Part shown: in pieces, positions 27,844-36,505 of the stretch
Numbering within the stretch: the first letter of the stretch is position 1
Layout of the letters: the number at the start of each line of letters is the position of its first letter
Assembly (NCBI RefSeq): GCF_000980815.1
Contig: NZ_CP011311.1
Coordinates: 1,441,815-1,505,814 of the forward strand
DNA length: 64,000 bases
Direction: 5' to 3'
Source: Corynebacterium camporealensis
GTDB lineage: Bacteria > Actinomycetota > Actinomycetes > Mycobacteriales > Mycobacteriaceae
The notes under the pieces: model-generated
Database searches by the model: none
Told to the model about the DNA's origin: nothing
What the model saw: only the letters and a program-made list of their open reading frames with translations
Translations under genes and position numbers: made by a program

Positions 27844-29352
27844 TTAGGAGACGTGCTCGGTGACGAATTCATCGAGTTCACGGGCAACCACCTGCGGCAA
27901 GCGTACATCCAGCACGGTGCCTTCGGAGGTGTACTCCTCTTCGCGGACTGTGCCCTGGGCGTGGGCGCGGGCCACGACGTCACCGCGTGTAAACGGCACC
28001 AGCATGCGGACGTGGGCATCCTGGGAGTTGAGGAACAACTCCACACGGGCGGTGAGTTCTTTAATTCCCTCACCAGTTTTTGCCGAGACGTATACAACGT
28101 TGTCGCGATCGAGGACGTGGCGCAGCTCCGCCAGCACCAACGGGTCCGCCTGGTCGATCTTGTTGATCACGATGATTTCTGGCGGGGCCTCTTCCCCGGT
28201 TTCCTTCACGATGTCGTAGATGACCTTGTTGACCGCTTCAATCTGCTTGAGCGGGAAAGGATCGGAGCCATCGACAACGTGCAGCATGATATCTGCTGCC
28301 AGGACTTCTTCCAGGGTGGACTTAAACGCCTCGACCAGCTGGGTGGGCAGGTGACGCACGAAGCCAACGGTGTCGGTGAAGACGACCTGGCGGCCATCGG
28401 AAAGCTCTGCTTTACGGGTGGTCGGATCCAGGGTTGCGAACAATGCGTCCTCGACCAGCACGCCAGCACCGGTCATGGCATTAATCAGCGAGGACTTACC
28501 GGCGTTGGTATAACCAGCGATAGCAATCTGCGGGATGACCGATTCCTGACGGCGCGAGCGCTTGACTTCACGCGCGGTCTTCATGGATTTCAGTTCCTTG
28601 CGCAGCCGAGCCATCTCGGTGCGGATGCGGCGACGGTCGGTCTCAATCTTGGTCTCACCCGGACCACGCAGGCCCACACCGCCGTTGGAACCGGCACGAC
28701 CGCCGGCCTGACGCGACAGGTTGCCACCCCAACCACGGGTATGGGTGTAGAGGTATTCCAGCTGTGCCAAGGAGACCTGGGCTTTACCCTCTTTGGACTT
28801 CGCGTGCTGGGCGAAGATATCCAGAATCAGCATGGTGCGGTCAATGACCTTGGTGTTCAGCGCACGCTCTAGCGCGCTGAGCTGACCGGGGTTGAGCTCA
28901 CCATCGCAAACGACCGTATCGGCGCCAGTGGCCTGGACGATGTCGGCAAGCTCGCGGACCTTACCGGAACCGATATAAGTACCTGGGTCGGGTCGGTCGC
29001 GCTTCTGGTAGAGCATCTCAACCACATCAGCACCCGCGGTCTCGGTCAGCGCGGCAAGTTCTGCCATGGTGGCTTCGACCTCAGCGACAGTGCCTTCGGT
29101 CCACACACCAACCAAGATGACCTGCTCGAGACGCAGCTTTCGGTACTCGACCTCATAGCCATCAGTGGTGTCTTCAGCACGGATGTTGGTGTCTTTAGTA
29201 ACCCGGCGGAAGGCATTGCGCTCGGCGAGATCGAGCTCGCCGGTGGTGGGTTCATCGGAAGGCTCCGCAATGTCTGGCTGCGGAGCGTTGTCGCGAAATG
29301 CTTGAGCAAGCAGTTCGTCGTGGGAAGGGTTCTTTTCAGAAGATGACGTCAT
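27844..29352 (-). CDS. hflX: GTPase HflX
   Basis: A 502-residue ribosome-associated GTPase that splits stalled 70S ribosomes. The N-terminal HflX domain includes GTYIGSGKVRELAD and VCDGELNPGQLSALE; a glycine-rich linker (QAGGRAGSNGGVGLRGPGETKIETDRR, part) precedes the G domain with G1 GYTNAGKSS, G3 DTVGF and G4 NKID. The N-terminal ~60 residues are acidic and variable. ATG 29352 has AGGAAG upstream; the longer ORF to 29517 overlaps the divergent promoter and is rejected. Confidence 0.95.
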   Translation of the reverse strand: MTSSSEKNPSHDELLAQAFRDNAPQPDIAEPSDEPTTGELDLAERNAFRRVTKDTNIRAEDTTDGYEVEYRKLRLEQVILVGVWTEGTVAEVEATMAELAALTETAGADVVEMLYQKRDRPDPGTYIGSGKVRELADIVQATGADTVVCDGELNPGQLSALERALNTKVIDRTMLILDIFAQHAKSKEGKAQVSLAQLEYLYTHTRGWGGNLSRQAGGRAGSNGGVGLRGPGETKIETDRRRIRTEMARLRKELKSMKTAREVKRSRRQESVIPQIAIAGYTNAGKSSLINAMTGAGVLVEDALFATLDPTTRKAELSDGRQVVFTDTVGFVRHLPTQLVEAFKSTLEEVLAADIMLHVVDGSDPFPLKQIEAVNKVIYDIVKETGEEAPPEIIVINKIDQADPLVLAELRHVLDRDNVVYVSAKTGEGIKELTARVELFLNSQDAHVRMLVPFTRGDVVARAHAQGTVREEEYTSEGTVLDVRLPQVVARELDEFVTEHVS

Positions 29353-29408
29353 ATTGCTTCCTATTCTTGCACGATAGGAGCCAATAGCTGAATTAATCCG
29401 GAGCAGAC

Positions 29409-29414
29409 TACAAT
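29409..29414 (+). promoter_or_regulatory. -10 box of leaderless gene at 29422
   Basis: TACAAT is seven bases before ATG 29422, with no Shine-Dalgarno sequence. The region CAATAATTCGCATG resembles that before bioY (CATTCGCATG). Confidence 0.5.
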
Positions 29415-29421
29415 AATTCGC

Positions 29422-30225
29422 ATGACCACCAACGCGACCGATGCCGCATCGACTGCGGCGGCTTTGAAAGAACATGCGGAAATGCAGGCTTTGGGCCTGA
29501 ACTTCGAACGCTGGCAAGAGGCCGTGGAGGCGGCTATTTCCACCGATCGCCTCAGCGTGACTGGTGAGGTGCGCGGCGGCCAGCTCATCGAGTTTGCCGA
29601 CCCTGCTGGCGCGCTGTTACACATCCTGGCTGTGGAGCCATTTTCTACCTACGTCGGCTTCAACGGTGTTACCCAGGGCTTTGCTCACGTGAGCATGGTC
29701 AACGACGTCCTGGCGCACCTGGACATTGTCGATCCTTTCGGCAACAGCATTGCGCAGGCCACCGCCAACCTGGCACAGGGCCCGCTGCTGGCCGAAGAAG
29801 GCACCCAGCCCTGGCAGCAGATCGGCATTACGGCTCTTGGCCTGGCCGTCAAGGGCTACGACAACGCTGACGCTTACGAAGAACAAGAAGGCGAATACCC
29901 GGCCACCTTCCATTCGGAGGGCGCTGACATCGTCAACTCTGGCTCCGGTGCTGCTGCCCCAGGACCTGGCTGCACCTTTGCTGCCCGCGTGATGGAAGCC
30001 GAATGGCGCACCACGGAACTAACCGGTGAAAAGTTCATGCACCTGGTCATGGATGGAGTCTTCCCCTTCGACCTATGCCTGCCGGCATCCTTCGGCGACT
30101 TGCCTGCCAAGGATTCCATCCTGGCCGGTACTGCTCTGGTGACTGCTTCTGTGGAACTTCCGACCGGCGGCTGCGGCTCCGGTGGCGGTTGTTCTTGTGG
30201 TTCCGGCGGCTGCGCTGGCCACTAA
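29422..30225 (+). CDS. Conserved protein of unknown function with Cys/Gly-rich C-terminus
   Basis: A 267-residue soluble acidic protein; I do not recognise a domain. There is no signal peptide or membrane segment. The last ~20 residues form a Cys/Gly/Ser tail (GGCGSGGGCSCGSGGCAGH: four Cys and a final His), a candidate metal- or cluster-binding site. The body has two similar-looking alpha/beta halves (AHVSMVNDVLAHLDIVDPFG and FMHLVMDGVFPFDLCLPAS). It is divergent from hflX. Function cannot be inferred from context. Confidence 0.8.
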   Translation: MTTNATDAASTAAALKEHAEMQALGLNFERWQEAVEAAISTDRLSVTGEVRGGQLIEFADPAGALLHILAVEPFSTYVGFNGVTQGFAHVSMVNDVLAHLDIVDPFGNSIAQATANLAQGPLLAEEGTQPWQQIGITALGLAVKGYDNADAYEEQEGEYPATFHSEGADIVNSGSGAAAPGPGCTFAARVMEAEWRTTELTGEKFMHLVMDGVFPFDLCLPASFGDLPAKDSILAGTALVTASVELPTGGCGSGGGCSCGSGGCAGH

Positions 30226-30307
30226 AGTCCCCTCTTATCAATTAACGCGCTAAGCTATACACTTATACGCACACCGTATTGCACTAAGAGCCAGGCGAGG
30301 AGGCCGC

Positions 30308-30853
30308 ATGCATATCCCATTCGTGGGCAATAATGCTCAGCGCCGCATCCTCGCCATGGTGCTCTCCCTAGTCGCCTGCTTAGCGCTCGTGGCTACCCTC
30401 AAACTTCCAGGGCTGTTAATTTCTGCCCTGCTTGCGCTGGCTGCCTACATCATGGTCAGCTCCCGCCCGGATGCCTCCGACCTCGCCAGCCTGCGCACCT
30501 CCATCGAACTTTCTGCCGAGGACCTCCAAGATGTCCTCGACGAGTTCAACACCTTCTGTAGTTCAGAAGACCCCAATATCGTTGCCGATCGCATGCTGCA
30601 ACGCCCCGCGCTTGCCGATGCCGACTGCACCGACCCGGACATCTCCGCTTTCCACTACGAAAAGAACAGCGCCCAGCGCTTCCTGCGCCGACTAGGCCCG
30701 CGCCTATACCGCAGCGACGCCGAAACCGCCGAACTAGAAACCCTGCTTCGAGTCACCGACGAACGCGTCGAAGCACTCCAAGAAGCCTGGCTCAAAGCCC
30801 GCCGCTCCGCGGCCCAACTCGGCCCCGGCTACGGCGACGAATCGGCCGCCTAA
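30308..30853 (+). CDS. Small membrane protein of unknown function
   Basis: A 181-residue protein with two hydrophobic segments near the N-terminus (ILAMVLSLVACLALVATL at about 14-31 and LLISALLALAAYIMVS at about 36-51) followed by a ~130-residue soluble, mostly helical domain ending in a charged region (TDERVEALQEAWLKARRS). GAGGAGG is seven bases before the ATG. It lies 82 bases after the Cys-tail protein and is convergent with dapF. I do not recognise the family. Confidence 0.78.
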   Translation: MHIPFVGNNAQRRILAMVLSLVACLALVATLKLPGLLISALLALAAYIMVSSRPDASDLASLRTSIELSAEDLQDVLDEFNTFCSSEDPNIVADRMLQRPALADADCTDPDISAFHYEKNSAQRFLRRLGPRLYRSDAETAELETLLRVTDERVEALQEAWLKARRSAAQLGPGYGDESAA

Positions 30854-30859
30854 TTTCAC

Positions 30860-30887
30860 GGACGACAGTTTTACAAAACTGTCGTCC
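30860..30887. terminator. Hairpin between convergent genes, overlapping the dapF stop codon
   Basis: GGACGACAGTTTT-AC-AAAACTGTCGTCC forms a 13-bp stem. The last codons and TAA of dapF lie inside it. Poly-U is poor on the minus strand; on the plus strand it follows the 30308-30853 gene by six bases. Confidence 0.6.
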
Positions 30888-31716
30888 CTTCGGCAACGAT
30901 CTTCGACGGGCCAATAAGGCGTGAGCCGCCTTCAAAGATTTCGACGGTCACCGTGCCGCCAGGGACCTTCACATTGATGCTGCCGGTGGCTTGTTCTGCA
31001 TCAGCCAATGCGGCGCGTGCTGCGGCAACAGTGCCGGTGCCGCAGGAACGGGTCTCTCCTACTCCGCGCTCGTAAACGCGCATGTTGACCTTGCCATCGT
31101 CGAGTGGGGTCACGATTTCGACGTTGACACCTGCCGGGAAGAACTCCGGATCGAATTCTGGTTGCTGCAAGTCTAGGTTTGCGAGTGCTTCAGCATCCAG
31201 GCCCGGAACCACTGCAGCCAGGTGCGGGTTGCCCATATCCACGCCCAGGCCGGCGAAAGACTGACCGGCGATGCGAACGGTGGAAATGCCGGTGACTTCT
31301 GGTTCACCCATCTCCACGCTGACGTGAGCGTCGTTGTCATCGCAGTCGCTGACGACAACCTGCTTGGCCCCGGCGCGCGTGCCGATGACGAACTCATCGC
31401 TATCCACCAGGCCACGGGAACGCACCCAGTGGGCGAAGACGCGAGTGCCGTTGCCGCACATCTCCGCAATGGAGCCATCGGCGTTGCGGTAGTCCATGAA
31501 CCAGTCCTGGGCATCAACACCTTCAGGAAGACCGTCGATATCACCAGCGTTGACTAATGCCCCGGCGCGCACCACGCGCAAAAGGCCATCGCCGCCGATT
31601 CCGGCCTGGCGATCGCACAGTCGGGCAACGCGCTGCTCATTGAGATCAAGCTCCGCGTTTTCGTCGGGGATGATGACAAAGTCGTTTTCGGTTCCATGGC
31701 CTTTGGCAAACTTCAT
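30871..31716 (-). CDS. dapF: Diaminopimelate epimerase
   Basis: A 281-residue cofactor-free racemase converting LL- to meso-diaminopimelate for peptidoglycan and lysine. The two catalytic cysteines are Cys87 (AEMCGNGTR) and Cys225 (ETRSCGTGT); the N-terminus [16 protein letters not shown] is characteristic. ATG 31716 was chosen because TAGGAT lies seven bases upstream (leaderless pattern); ATG 31725 is in frame. dapA and dapB are encoded at 56-59 kb, so three lysine/DAP genes share this window but not an operon. Confidence 0.95.
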   Translation of the reverse strand: MKFAKGHGTENDFVIIPDENAELDLNEQRVARLCDRQAGIGGDGLLRVVRAGALVNAGDIDGLPEGVDAQDWFMDYRNADGSIAEMCGNGTRVFAHWVRSRGLVDSDEFVIGTRAGAKQVVVSDCDDNDAHVSVEMGEPEVTGISTVRIAGQSFAGLGVDMGNPHLAAVVPGLDAEALANLDLQQPEFDPEFFPAGVNVEIVTPLDDGKVNMRVYERGVGETRSCGTGTVAAARAALADAEQATGSINVKVPGGTVTVEIFEGGSRLIGPSKIVAEGTTVL

Positions 31717-31723
31717 GCGCGCC

Positions 31724-31729
31724 ATCCTA
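31724..31729 (-). promoter_or_regulatory. -10 box of leaderless dapF
   Basis: On the minus strand TAGGAT is followed by seven bases and then ATG 31716. AGGATGG could also act as a weak ribosome site if transcription starts upstream in miaA, 41 bases away. Confidence 0.4.
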
Positions 31730-31757
31730 CCCCTAAAGCACTGGAAACTACTGTGAA

Positions 31758-32657
31758 CTACTCCAGGTGCTCGCGGGCTTGGGCGAAGGTATCGCCGGCA
31801 GCATCCAACCAGGTAATGCGCTTATCCCGGTTAAACCAGGAACGCTGGCGGCGCACATAGCGACGCGTGCCGGTAATCGTGCGCTCAACGGCCTCATCCC
31901 AGGTCAGCTCACCGCGTTGGGCTTGGAAAACCTGTGCGTAGCCAATCGCACGTCCCGCGGTGGAATCTTCGCGCAAGCCCTTGGCCTGTAGGTCTTCTAC
32001 TTCGTCGACCAGGCCGCGTTCAAACATCTGGTGTGTTCGCTTTTCGATGCGCGGGTTGAGCCACTCTGCATTCGTCTTCAGGCCCAAAAGGCGCGTGCCC
32101 CAACGCGGTGCGGCATTCTTCGGCGGTTGGCTGGCTTGGAAAGGCTTGCCGGTTAATTCAATGACCTCGAGTGCACGCACGGTACGGCGGGGGTCTTTGT
32201 CTTCGATGATGCTGGCTGCTGCCGGGTCGATCTCGGCTAATTCGGCATGCAGCTTATCGATGCCAATCTCTTTCCGGCGCTGCTCATACTTCGCGCGAAC
32301 TTCCGGGTCGGTCGGTGGAAACTGCCAGTCATCGACGAGTGATTGCACGTATAGCATCGACCCGCCGACCAGGATGGGCGTCTTGCCCCGGGACATGATG
32401 TCTTCTACATCTGCCACGGCATCGCGCTGGTAGCGCGCCACGGATGCAGTATCGGTCAGTTCCCACACGTCCAACTGGTGGTGTGGGATGCCTTCGCGTT
32501 CTTCTACGCTTAGCTTCGCTGTGCCGATGTCCATGCCCTTGTACAGCTGCATGGAATCGACGTTGACGACTTCCCCATCGAGGTGATGGGCCAGAGCCAA
32601 ACCGAGTGCGGATTTACCCGACGCAGTCGGGCCGACCACGGCAATAGGAGTAGGCAT
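31758..32657 (-). CDS. miaA: tRNA dimethylallyltransferase
   Basis: A 299-residue enzyme adding dimethylallyl to A37 of tRNAs reading UNN codons, the substrate later methylthiolated by MiaB (36506-38032). The P-loop [12 protein letters not shown] is at residues 9-20; [15 protein letters not shown] and [10 protein letters not shown] are family motifs. GGGAGG precedes the ATG by eight bases, and only three bases separate it from the upstream LigB-like gene, so they form an operon. Confidence 0.96.
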   Translation of the reverse strand: MPTPIAVVGPTASGKSALGLALAHHLDGEVVNVDSMQLYKGMDIGTAKLSVEEREGIPHHQLDVWELTDTASVARYQRDAVADVEDIMSRGKTPILVGGSMLYVQSLVDDWQFPPTDPEVRAKYEQRRKEIGIDKLHAELAEIDPAAASIIEDKDPRRTVRALEVIELTGKPFQASQPPKNAAPRWGTRLLGLKTNAEWLNPRIEKRTHQMFERGLVDEVEDLQAKGLREDSTAGRAIGYAQVFQAQRGELTWDEAVERTITGTRRYVRRQRSWFNRDKRITWLDAAGDTFAQAREHLE

Positions 32658-32660
32658 GAT

Positions 32661-33263
32661 TTAAACCTCCCATTCTGCGATGTAGCGTCCCACGCCCAGG
32701 CTGCTATCAGCAGCAACGAGGCGCACAGACTGCGGTTGAATCTCTGCCAGTTCGAGCCACAGCTCAGGTTCCACGACGCCCGCGTCCTGAAGCGGAAATG
32801 GCTGAGGCATCTCACCCTTCAATAGCTTTTGGCACCACTCATCAGCTGCGGGACCATCGTCTAGCAGCGCCAACGGGGCGCGCGGGGTGAGTCCGGCACT
32901 GCCGTCGATGACGAGGATGGTGAGGGAGGCATCGTCAAGCGTGCCCATGTGCTCCCGGGACTCATGGACTGGCAGATGCTCTAGGCCTGCGGCGCGTAGT
33001 GCGTAGTGGGCCATGATTTCTGGCAGGTAGTTACCGGCGCCGAGCTGTACGTGTGGTGCTCCCCAGGCGCGCAGGCTACCGGTATGAACGGTATGCCAGC
33101 GGGAGTTGCGGGAGGCAACGATATCGATGCCTGTGGTGTGCTTTGTGACTGCCGATTGCAGGATTTTACATAAAGAGTCCAGCAATTCCCGCGAGGCTGC
33201 ATCGCCGGGGGCAAGCTCGACTGCCAACGCCGGGCTAGCGGGCATGACCACAAGTTTTTTCAT
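32661..33263 (-). CDS. LigB-like (class III extradiol dioxygenase-related) protein
   Basis: A 200-residue protein conserved next to miaA in actinobacteria (the M. tuberculosis Rv2728c position). It resembles the catalytic LigB subunit fold of extradiol dioxygenases: VVMPASPALAVELAPGD at the N-terminus and LTILVIDGSAGLTPRAPLALLD. The metal-ligand histidines are not obviously all present, so catalysis is uncertain. ATG 33263 with AGGTG just upstream; the GTG at 33266 is an alternative. Coupled to miaA by a three-base gap. Confidence 0.72.
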   Translation of the reverse strand: MKKLVVMPASPALAVELAPGDAASRELLDSLCKILQSAVTKHTTGIDIVASRNSRWHTVHTGSLRAWGAPHVQLGAGNYLPEIMAHYALRAAGLEHLPVHESREHMGTLDDASLTILVIDGSAGLTPRAPLALLDDGPAADEWCQKLLKGEMPQPFPLQDAGVVEPELWLELAEIQPQSVRLVAADSSLGVGRYIAEWEV

Positions 33264-33380
33264 CACCTGTTTATCCTAGTAAAAGTTTTGCAGGTTACCC
33301 GCACGGCTAATGCTTAGGCGGTACTGTTTAAGCAGTATTGTTTGGCAGCCGTGACGCGCGGCTAAGTTACACAAAGGACG

Positions 33381-34685
33381 GTGTCTGTCTTGTCTCCTAT
33401 CCCTAATCCTGGTGCGATGCCACGGAAGGGCGCTAAAAAGCCCGTTGCCATGCAGCAGCCGCCGAAAAATGACCCTTCTAAGTTTGGTCGCGTCGATGAT
33501 GAGGGCAATGTCTACGTCACCGATGCCAATGGTGAGCGCCTGATTGGCCAGTGGCAGGCAGGTACCCCGGCGGAAGGCCTGGCCCACTACGGTGCGCGTT
33601 ACGACGATCTGTCCACCGAGATTGAGCTGCTGGAAGCTCGCCTGAAGGCTAACCCAGGTGAGGCAGAATCCATCAAGCAGACTGCTGCGGAACTGCGCGA
33701 GACCCTGCCGACTGCTGCAGTCATTGGTGATATTCCTGCTTTGGATAAGCGTCTGCAGACCGTCATGGATCACTCCGTGACCGCTGGTGAGCAGGCCCAG
33801 GCTGATAAGCAGCGTCGTCGTGCCGAAGCTATTGCCAAGAAGGAAAAGCTGGCAGAAGAAGCAGAAGAGATCGCGGAGAACTCCACCGAGTGGAAGGCAG
33901 CTGGCGATCGCATTCGCGCCATCTTGGAAGAGTGGAAGCAGATTCGCGGTATCGATCGCAAGACCGATGACCAGCTGTGGAAGCGCTACTCCCGTGCACG
34001 TGATTCTTTCAACCGCCGTCGTGGTTCGCACTTTGCTGAGCTCGACCGCAACCGTGCGGCAGCACGCAAGAAGAAAGAAGACATCATCGTCCGCGCTGAG
34101 GCCCTGCAGAACTCCACCGACTGGGGTCCAACGGCTCGTGCCTACCGCGACCTGATGGCTGAGTGGAAGGCCGCTGGTCGTGCGCAGCGCGATATCGATG
34201 ACAAGCTGTGGGCACAGTTCCGCGCCGCTCAGGATCACTTCTTCAACGCCCGCAATGCGGTCAATGACCAGCGCGATAAGGAATTTGCTGCCAACGCAGA
34301 AGCCAAGGACGCACTGCTGGCCGAATACGACGCGCAGATTGACCCGGATAAGAACCTGCACGCTGCGCAGGAAAAGCTGCGTGAGCTGCAGGAAAAGTGG
34401 GAAGAAATCGGCTTCGTTCCGCGCAATCAGGTACGCGAGTACGAAGACAAGATTGCTGCTGTGGAAAGGCGTGTGGCTGCCGCGGAAGAATCCCAGTGGC
34501 GTCGCACCGATCCGGAGGCCCAGGCACGCGTCGCGCAGTTCCAGGACCGCGCCGACGAGTTCACCGCGCAGGCTGAAGAAGCTGAGTCCAAGGGCAACGC
34601 TAAGAAGGCACAGCAGCTGCGCGAGCAGGCCGCACAGTGGCAACAGTGGGCCGATACCGCCGCAGCAGCTGTCGACGACCAGTAG
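33381..34685 (+). CDS. DUF349 repeat protein
   Basis: A 434-residue highly charged, mostly helical protein with three or more DUF349 repeats; the core W-K-x2-G pattern is seen in STEWKAAGDRIRAILEEWKQI, part, and in LMAEWKAAGRAQRDIDDKLW. A Pro-rich N-terminus precedes a small beta segment (GRVDDEGNVYVTDANGERLIG). It is probably a coiled-coil cytosolic protein; the function is unknown. GTG 33381 is used; TTG 33390 is possible. Its TAG stop shares one base with the next start (TAGTG). Confidence 0.86.
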   Translation: MSVLSPIPNPGAMPRKGAKKPVAMQQPPKNDPSKFGRVDDEGNVYVTDANGERLIGQWQAGTPAEGLAHYGARYDDLSTEIELLEARLKANPGEAESIKQTAAELRETLPTAAVIGDIPALDKRLQTVMDHSVTAGEQAQADKQRRRAEAIAKKEKLAEEAEEIAENSTEWKAAGDRIRAILEEWKQIRGIDRKTDDQLWKRYSRARDSFNRRRGSHFAELDRNRAAARKKKEDIIVRAEALQNSTDWGPTARAYRDLMAEWKAAGRAQRDIDDKLWAQFRAAQDHFFNARNAVNDQRDKEFAANAEAKDALLAEYDAQIDPDKNLHAAQEKLRELQEKWEEIGFVPRNQVREYEDKIAAVERRVAAAEESQWRRTDPEAQARVAQFQDRADEFTAQAEEAESKGNAKKAQQLREQAAQWQQWADTAAAAVDDQ

Positions 34686-35860
34686 TGCAACTAGTAGAAA
34701 TCGCCACCCCGCAGCTTTCCGGGACTGACTGGGAACCTGCCGATGCCGTGCGCACCTTCGTGTTCATGGCCAATCTGGCAGCCCAGGAAGCCTGCGGGGA
34801 TGCTGCTGCCTCCACCTCCCCACAACGTGTCGTCCAACGCCTGCAAGGCTCCACGGAATCCCATACCTACCTCTTCGCCGTCATTGACGACGATGACGCA
34901 CCACTCGCTGAGGTCGGCGAACTTGGCCTGCCCACCATTCCTGCCATCGAACCTAGCCCGGAGATGGACTACCTCGGCTTCATTCATCTCTCGCTACCTC
35001 TATTAGAAGAACGCGAGAACGCCGATATCGAATGCGTTCTTGACGCTCAATTCTTGCCGCTGCCCGGGCAAGCCCTTGATGACGACGGCTACGAGGTCGC
35101 CAACTGGATGGCACGCGCCGCACTCGAGCAAGCCCAGAAACTGGGCCGCAGCATCGCCCAAGTCGGCCTTCTGCATCCTCCCGAAGCCGACCCCAGCTAC
35201 GACGCGATGTCACGGGTGTACACAGAACTCGGTTTTCAACGCAAGCATTCCGAAACCCAGCTGCAGATGGACATCCCCGACTCCCCTGCCGCACCACTAC
35301 TGCCACAACCTCTGCGTGCAGAAATCTGGCCGGACTACTCCATCCCCGATGAGTACCTCGACCAAGTCCTCGAACTACTCACCATCGCCTCCACCGACGC
35401 CCACTACGGCAAACTACACGTCGAACCCATCCAATGGACCCGACAACGCCTCGCCGAAGCACACGCACGCCTGAGGCAACGCCGCTCCCACACGCTGTTA
35501 GTCGCCCTGTGCGAGCACAGCGGCACTAACAGCGATTCAAACGACAACAGCGCAGACATCGGAAACAGCGAAAGCAAGGACGCTCCGCGGATTGTGGCGC
35601 TGACAGAGCTGTCGCGGCACGAAGCAGCAGACCCGGAAGTCTGTGAATGGACCTTGACTGTCACTGCCCGTGGGCGCAGGCGCGCCGGGTTGGGCATGCT
35701 GGCCAAGCTGACCGCGTTGCATGAGGTCAATGGTTATTGGCCGGATGTGCGGCGAATCTACTGTTCAGTCGCTGACGACGACCCGGGAATGAATGCGCTC
35801 TACGAGCGACTGGGAGCACGCGCTATTTCGCGCAGCTCCGCCTGGGAGTTGGCGCTTTAG
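34685..35860 (+). CDS. GNAT-family N-acetyltransferase-like protein
   Basis: A 391-residue protein of the actinobacterial GNAT type. A degenerate first GNAT module is followed by a second with a plausible acetyl-CoA segment (VTARGRRRAGLGMLAKLTAL, Arg-x-x-Gly-x-Gly-like) and the typical ending CSVADDDPGMNALYERLGAR (N-x-x-x-x-x-x-Y-x-x-x-G). Start is GTG 34685, whose G is the last base of the DUF349 stop; longer readings begin inside the DUF349 gene. Substrate unknown. Codon use is similar to its neighbours. Confidence 0.82.
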   Translation: MQLVEIATPQLSGTDWEPADAVRTFVFMANLAAQEACGDAAASTSPQRVVQRLQGSTESHTYLFAVIDDDDAPLAEVGELGLPTIPAIEPSPEMDYLGFIHLSLPLLEERENADIECVLDAQFLPLPGQALDDDGYEVANWMARAALEQAQKLGRSIAQVGLLHPPEADPSYDAMSRVYTELGFQRKHSETQLQMDIPDSPAAPLLPQPLRAEIWPDYSIPDEYLDQVLELLTIASTDAHYGKLHVEPIQWTRQRLAEAHARLRQRRSHTLLVALCEHSGTNSDSNDNSADIGNSESKDAPRIVALTELSRHEAADPEVCEWTLTVTARGRRRAGLGMLAKLTALHEVNGYWPDVRRIYCSVADDDPGMNALYERLGARAISRSSAWELAL

Positions 35861-36468
35861 TCGGTGGCGTCCTCGTCTTCGCCGCGATGACGGCGGGCGG
35901 CGCGGGCGCGGCGGTCATCGATAAGCAGTGGGTTTTCTTCTTCCTTGATGGTGGCCTCAGACTGCATCTGGCCGACCTCATCGAGCTGGCTCGCCTCTTG
36001 GCGGGCAGCAGCATAAGCCTTTTCCTGCTCTGGGCTACGGCGCAGGGCGACCAGGCAGTAGGCCAGGAAGGCCAGGCCGTTGCCCAGTAGGAGTAGCCAC
36101 ATGCCGATTTGTGCGGCATCGGCAGTGCTGCCGCGGAACCAGAAGGCCCACAAGGAACCGAAGAAAGCGACGGTGACCATCATCCAGCCGACCAAGCCGA
36201 AGACGGCGCGGCGGGTGATAAGCGTCAGCGTGGTGAGAATGCCCAGGCCCACGACGGAAAGAACCATGGGGATTTTCTCCATCAAGCCGACTTGGACATC
36301 GCCAGGCGACACGAGTGCCTGCCAACCGGGAATACCGCCGGCATAAGGCAGGAAGAGGAAGCCGACGAACGCTACGAGCGCGACCATCAAGGTGATCTTT
36401 TGACCGCGCAGGTCCATGTACTTGGCAGCCTGGCGTTCGCGTTGTGCAGCAGCGTTATTCTTCGTCAT
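35857..36468 (-). CDS. Four-span membrane protein conserved next to miaB
   Basis: A 203-residue protein corresponding by position to M. tuberculosis Rv2732c. Four hydrophobic segments are visible: ITLMVALVAFVGFLFLPYAG, VLSVVGLGILTTLTLI, VFGLVGWMMVTVAFFGSLWAF and IGMWLLLLGNGLAFLAYCL. They are followed by an acidic/basic cytoplasmic tail. Function unknown. It sits 37 bases downstream of miaB and is probably co-transcribed. It ends tail-to-tail with the GNAT gene over TTAG. Confidence 0.82.
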   Translation of the reverse strand: MTKNNAAAQRERQAAKYMDLRGQKITLMVALVAFVGFLFLPYAGGIPGWQALVSPGDVQVGLMEKIPMVLSVVGLGILTTLTLITRRAVFGLVGWMMVTVAFFGSLWAFWFRGSTADAAQIGMWLLLLGNGLAFLAYCLVALRRSPEQEKAYAAARQEASQLDEVGQMQSEATIKEEENPLLIDDRRARAARRHRGEDEDATD

Positions 36469-36505
36469 GTTTTCCTAGCTTAGGCTTATCGCGTGGCTTT
36501 GTGCT

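Noticed and set aside
33276..34643. 455-codon open frame antisense to the DUF349 gene
   Set aside because: The Leu-rich sequence is the complement of Glu/Lys/Gln codons in the DUF349 repeats.
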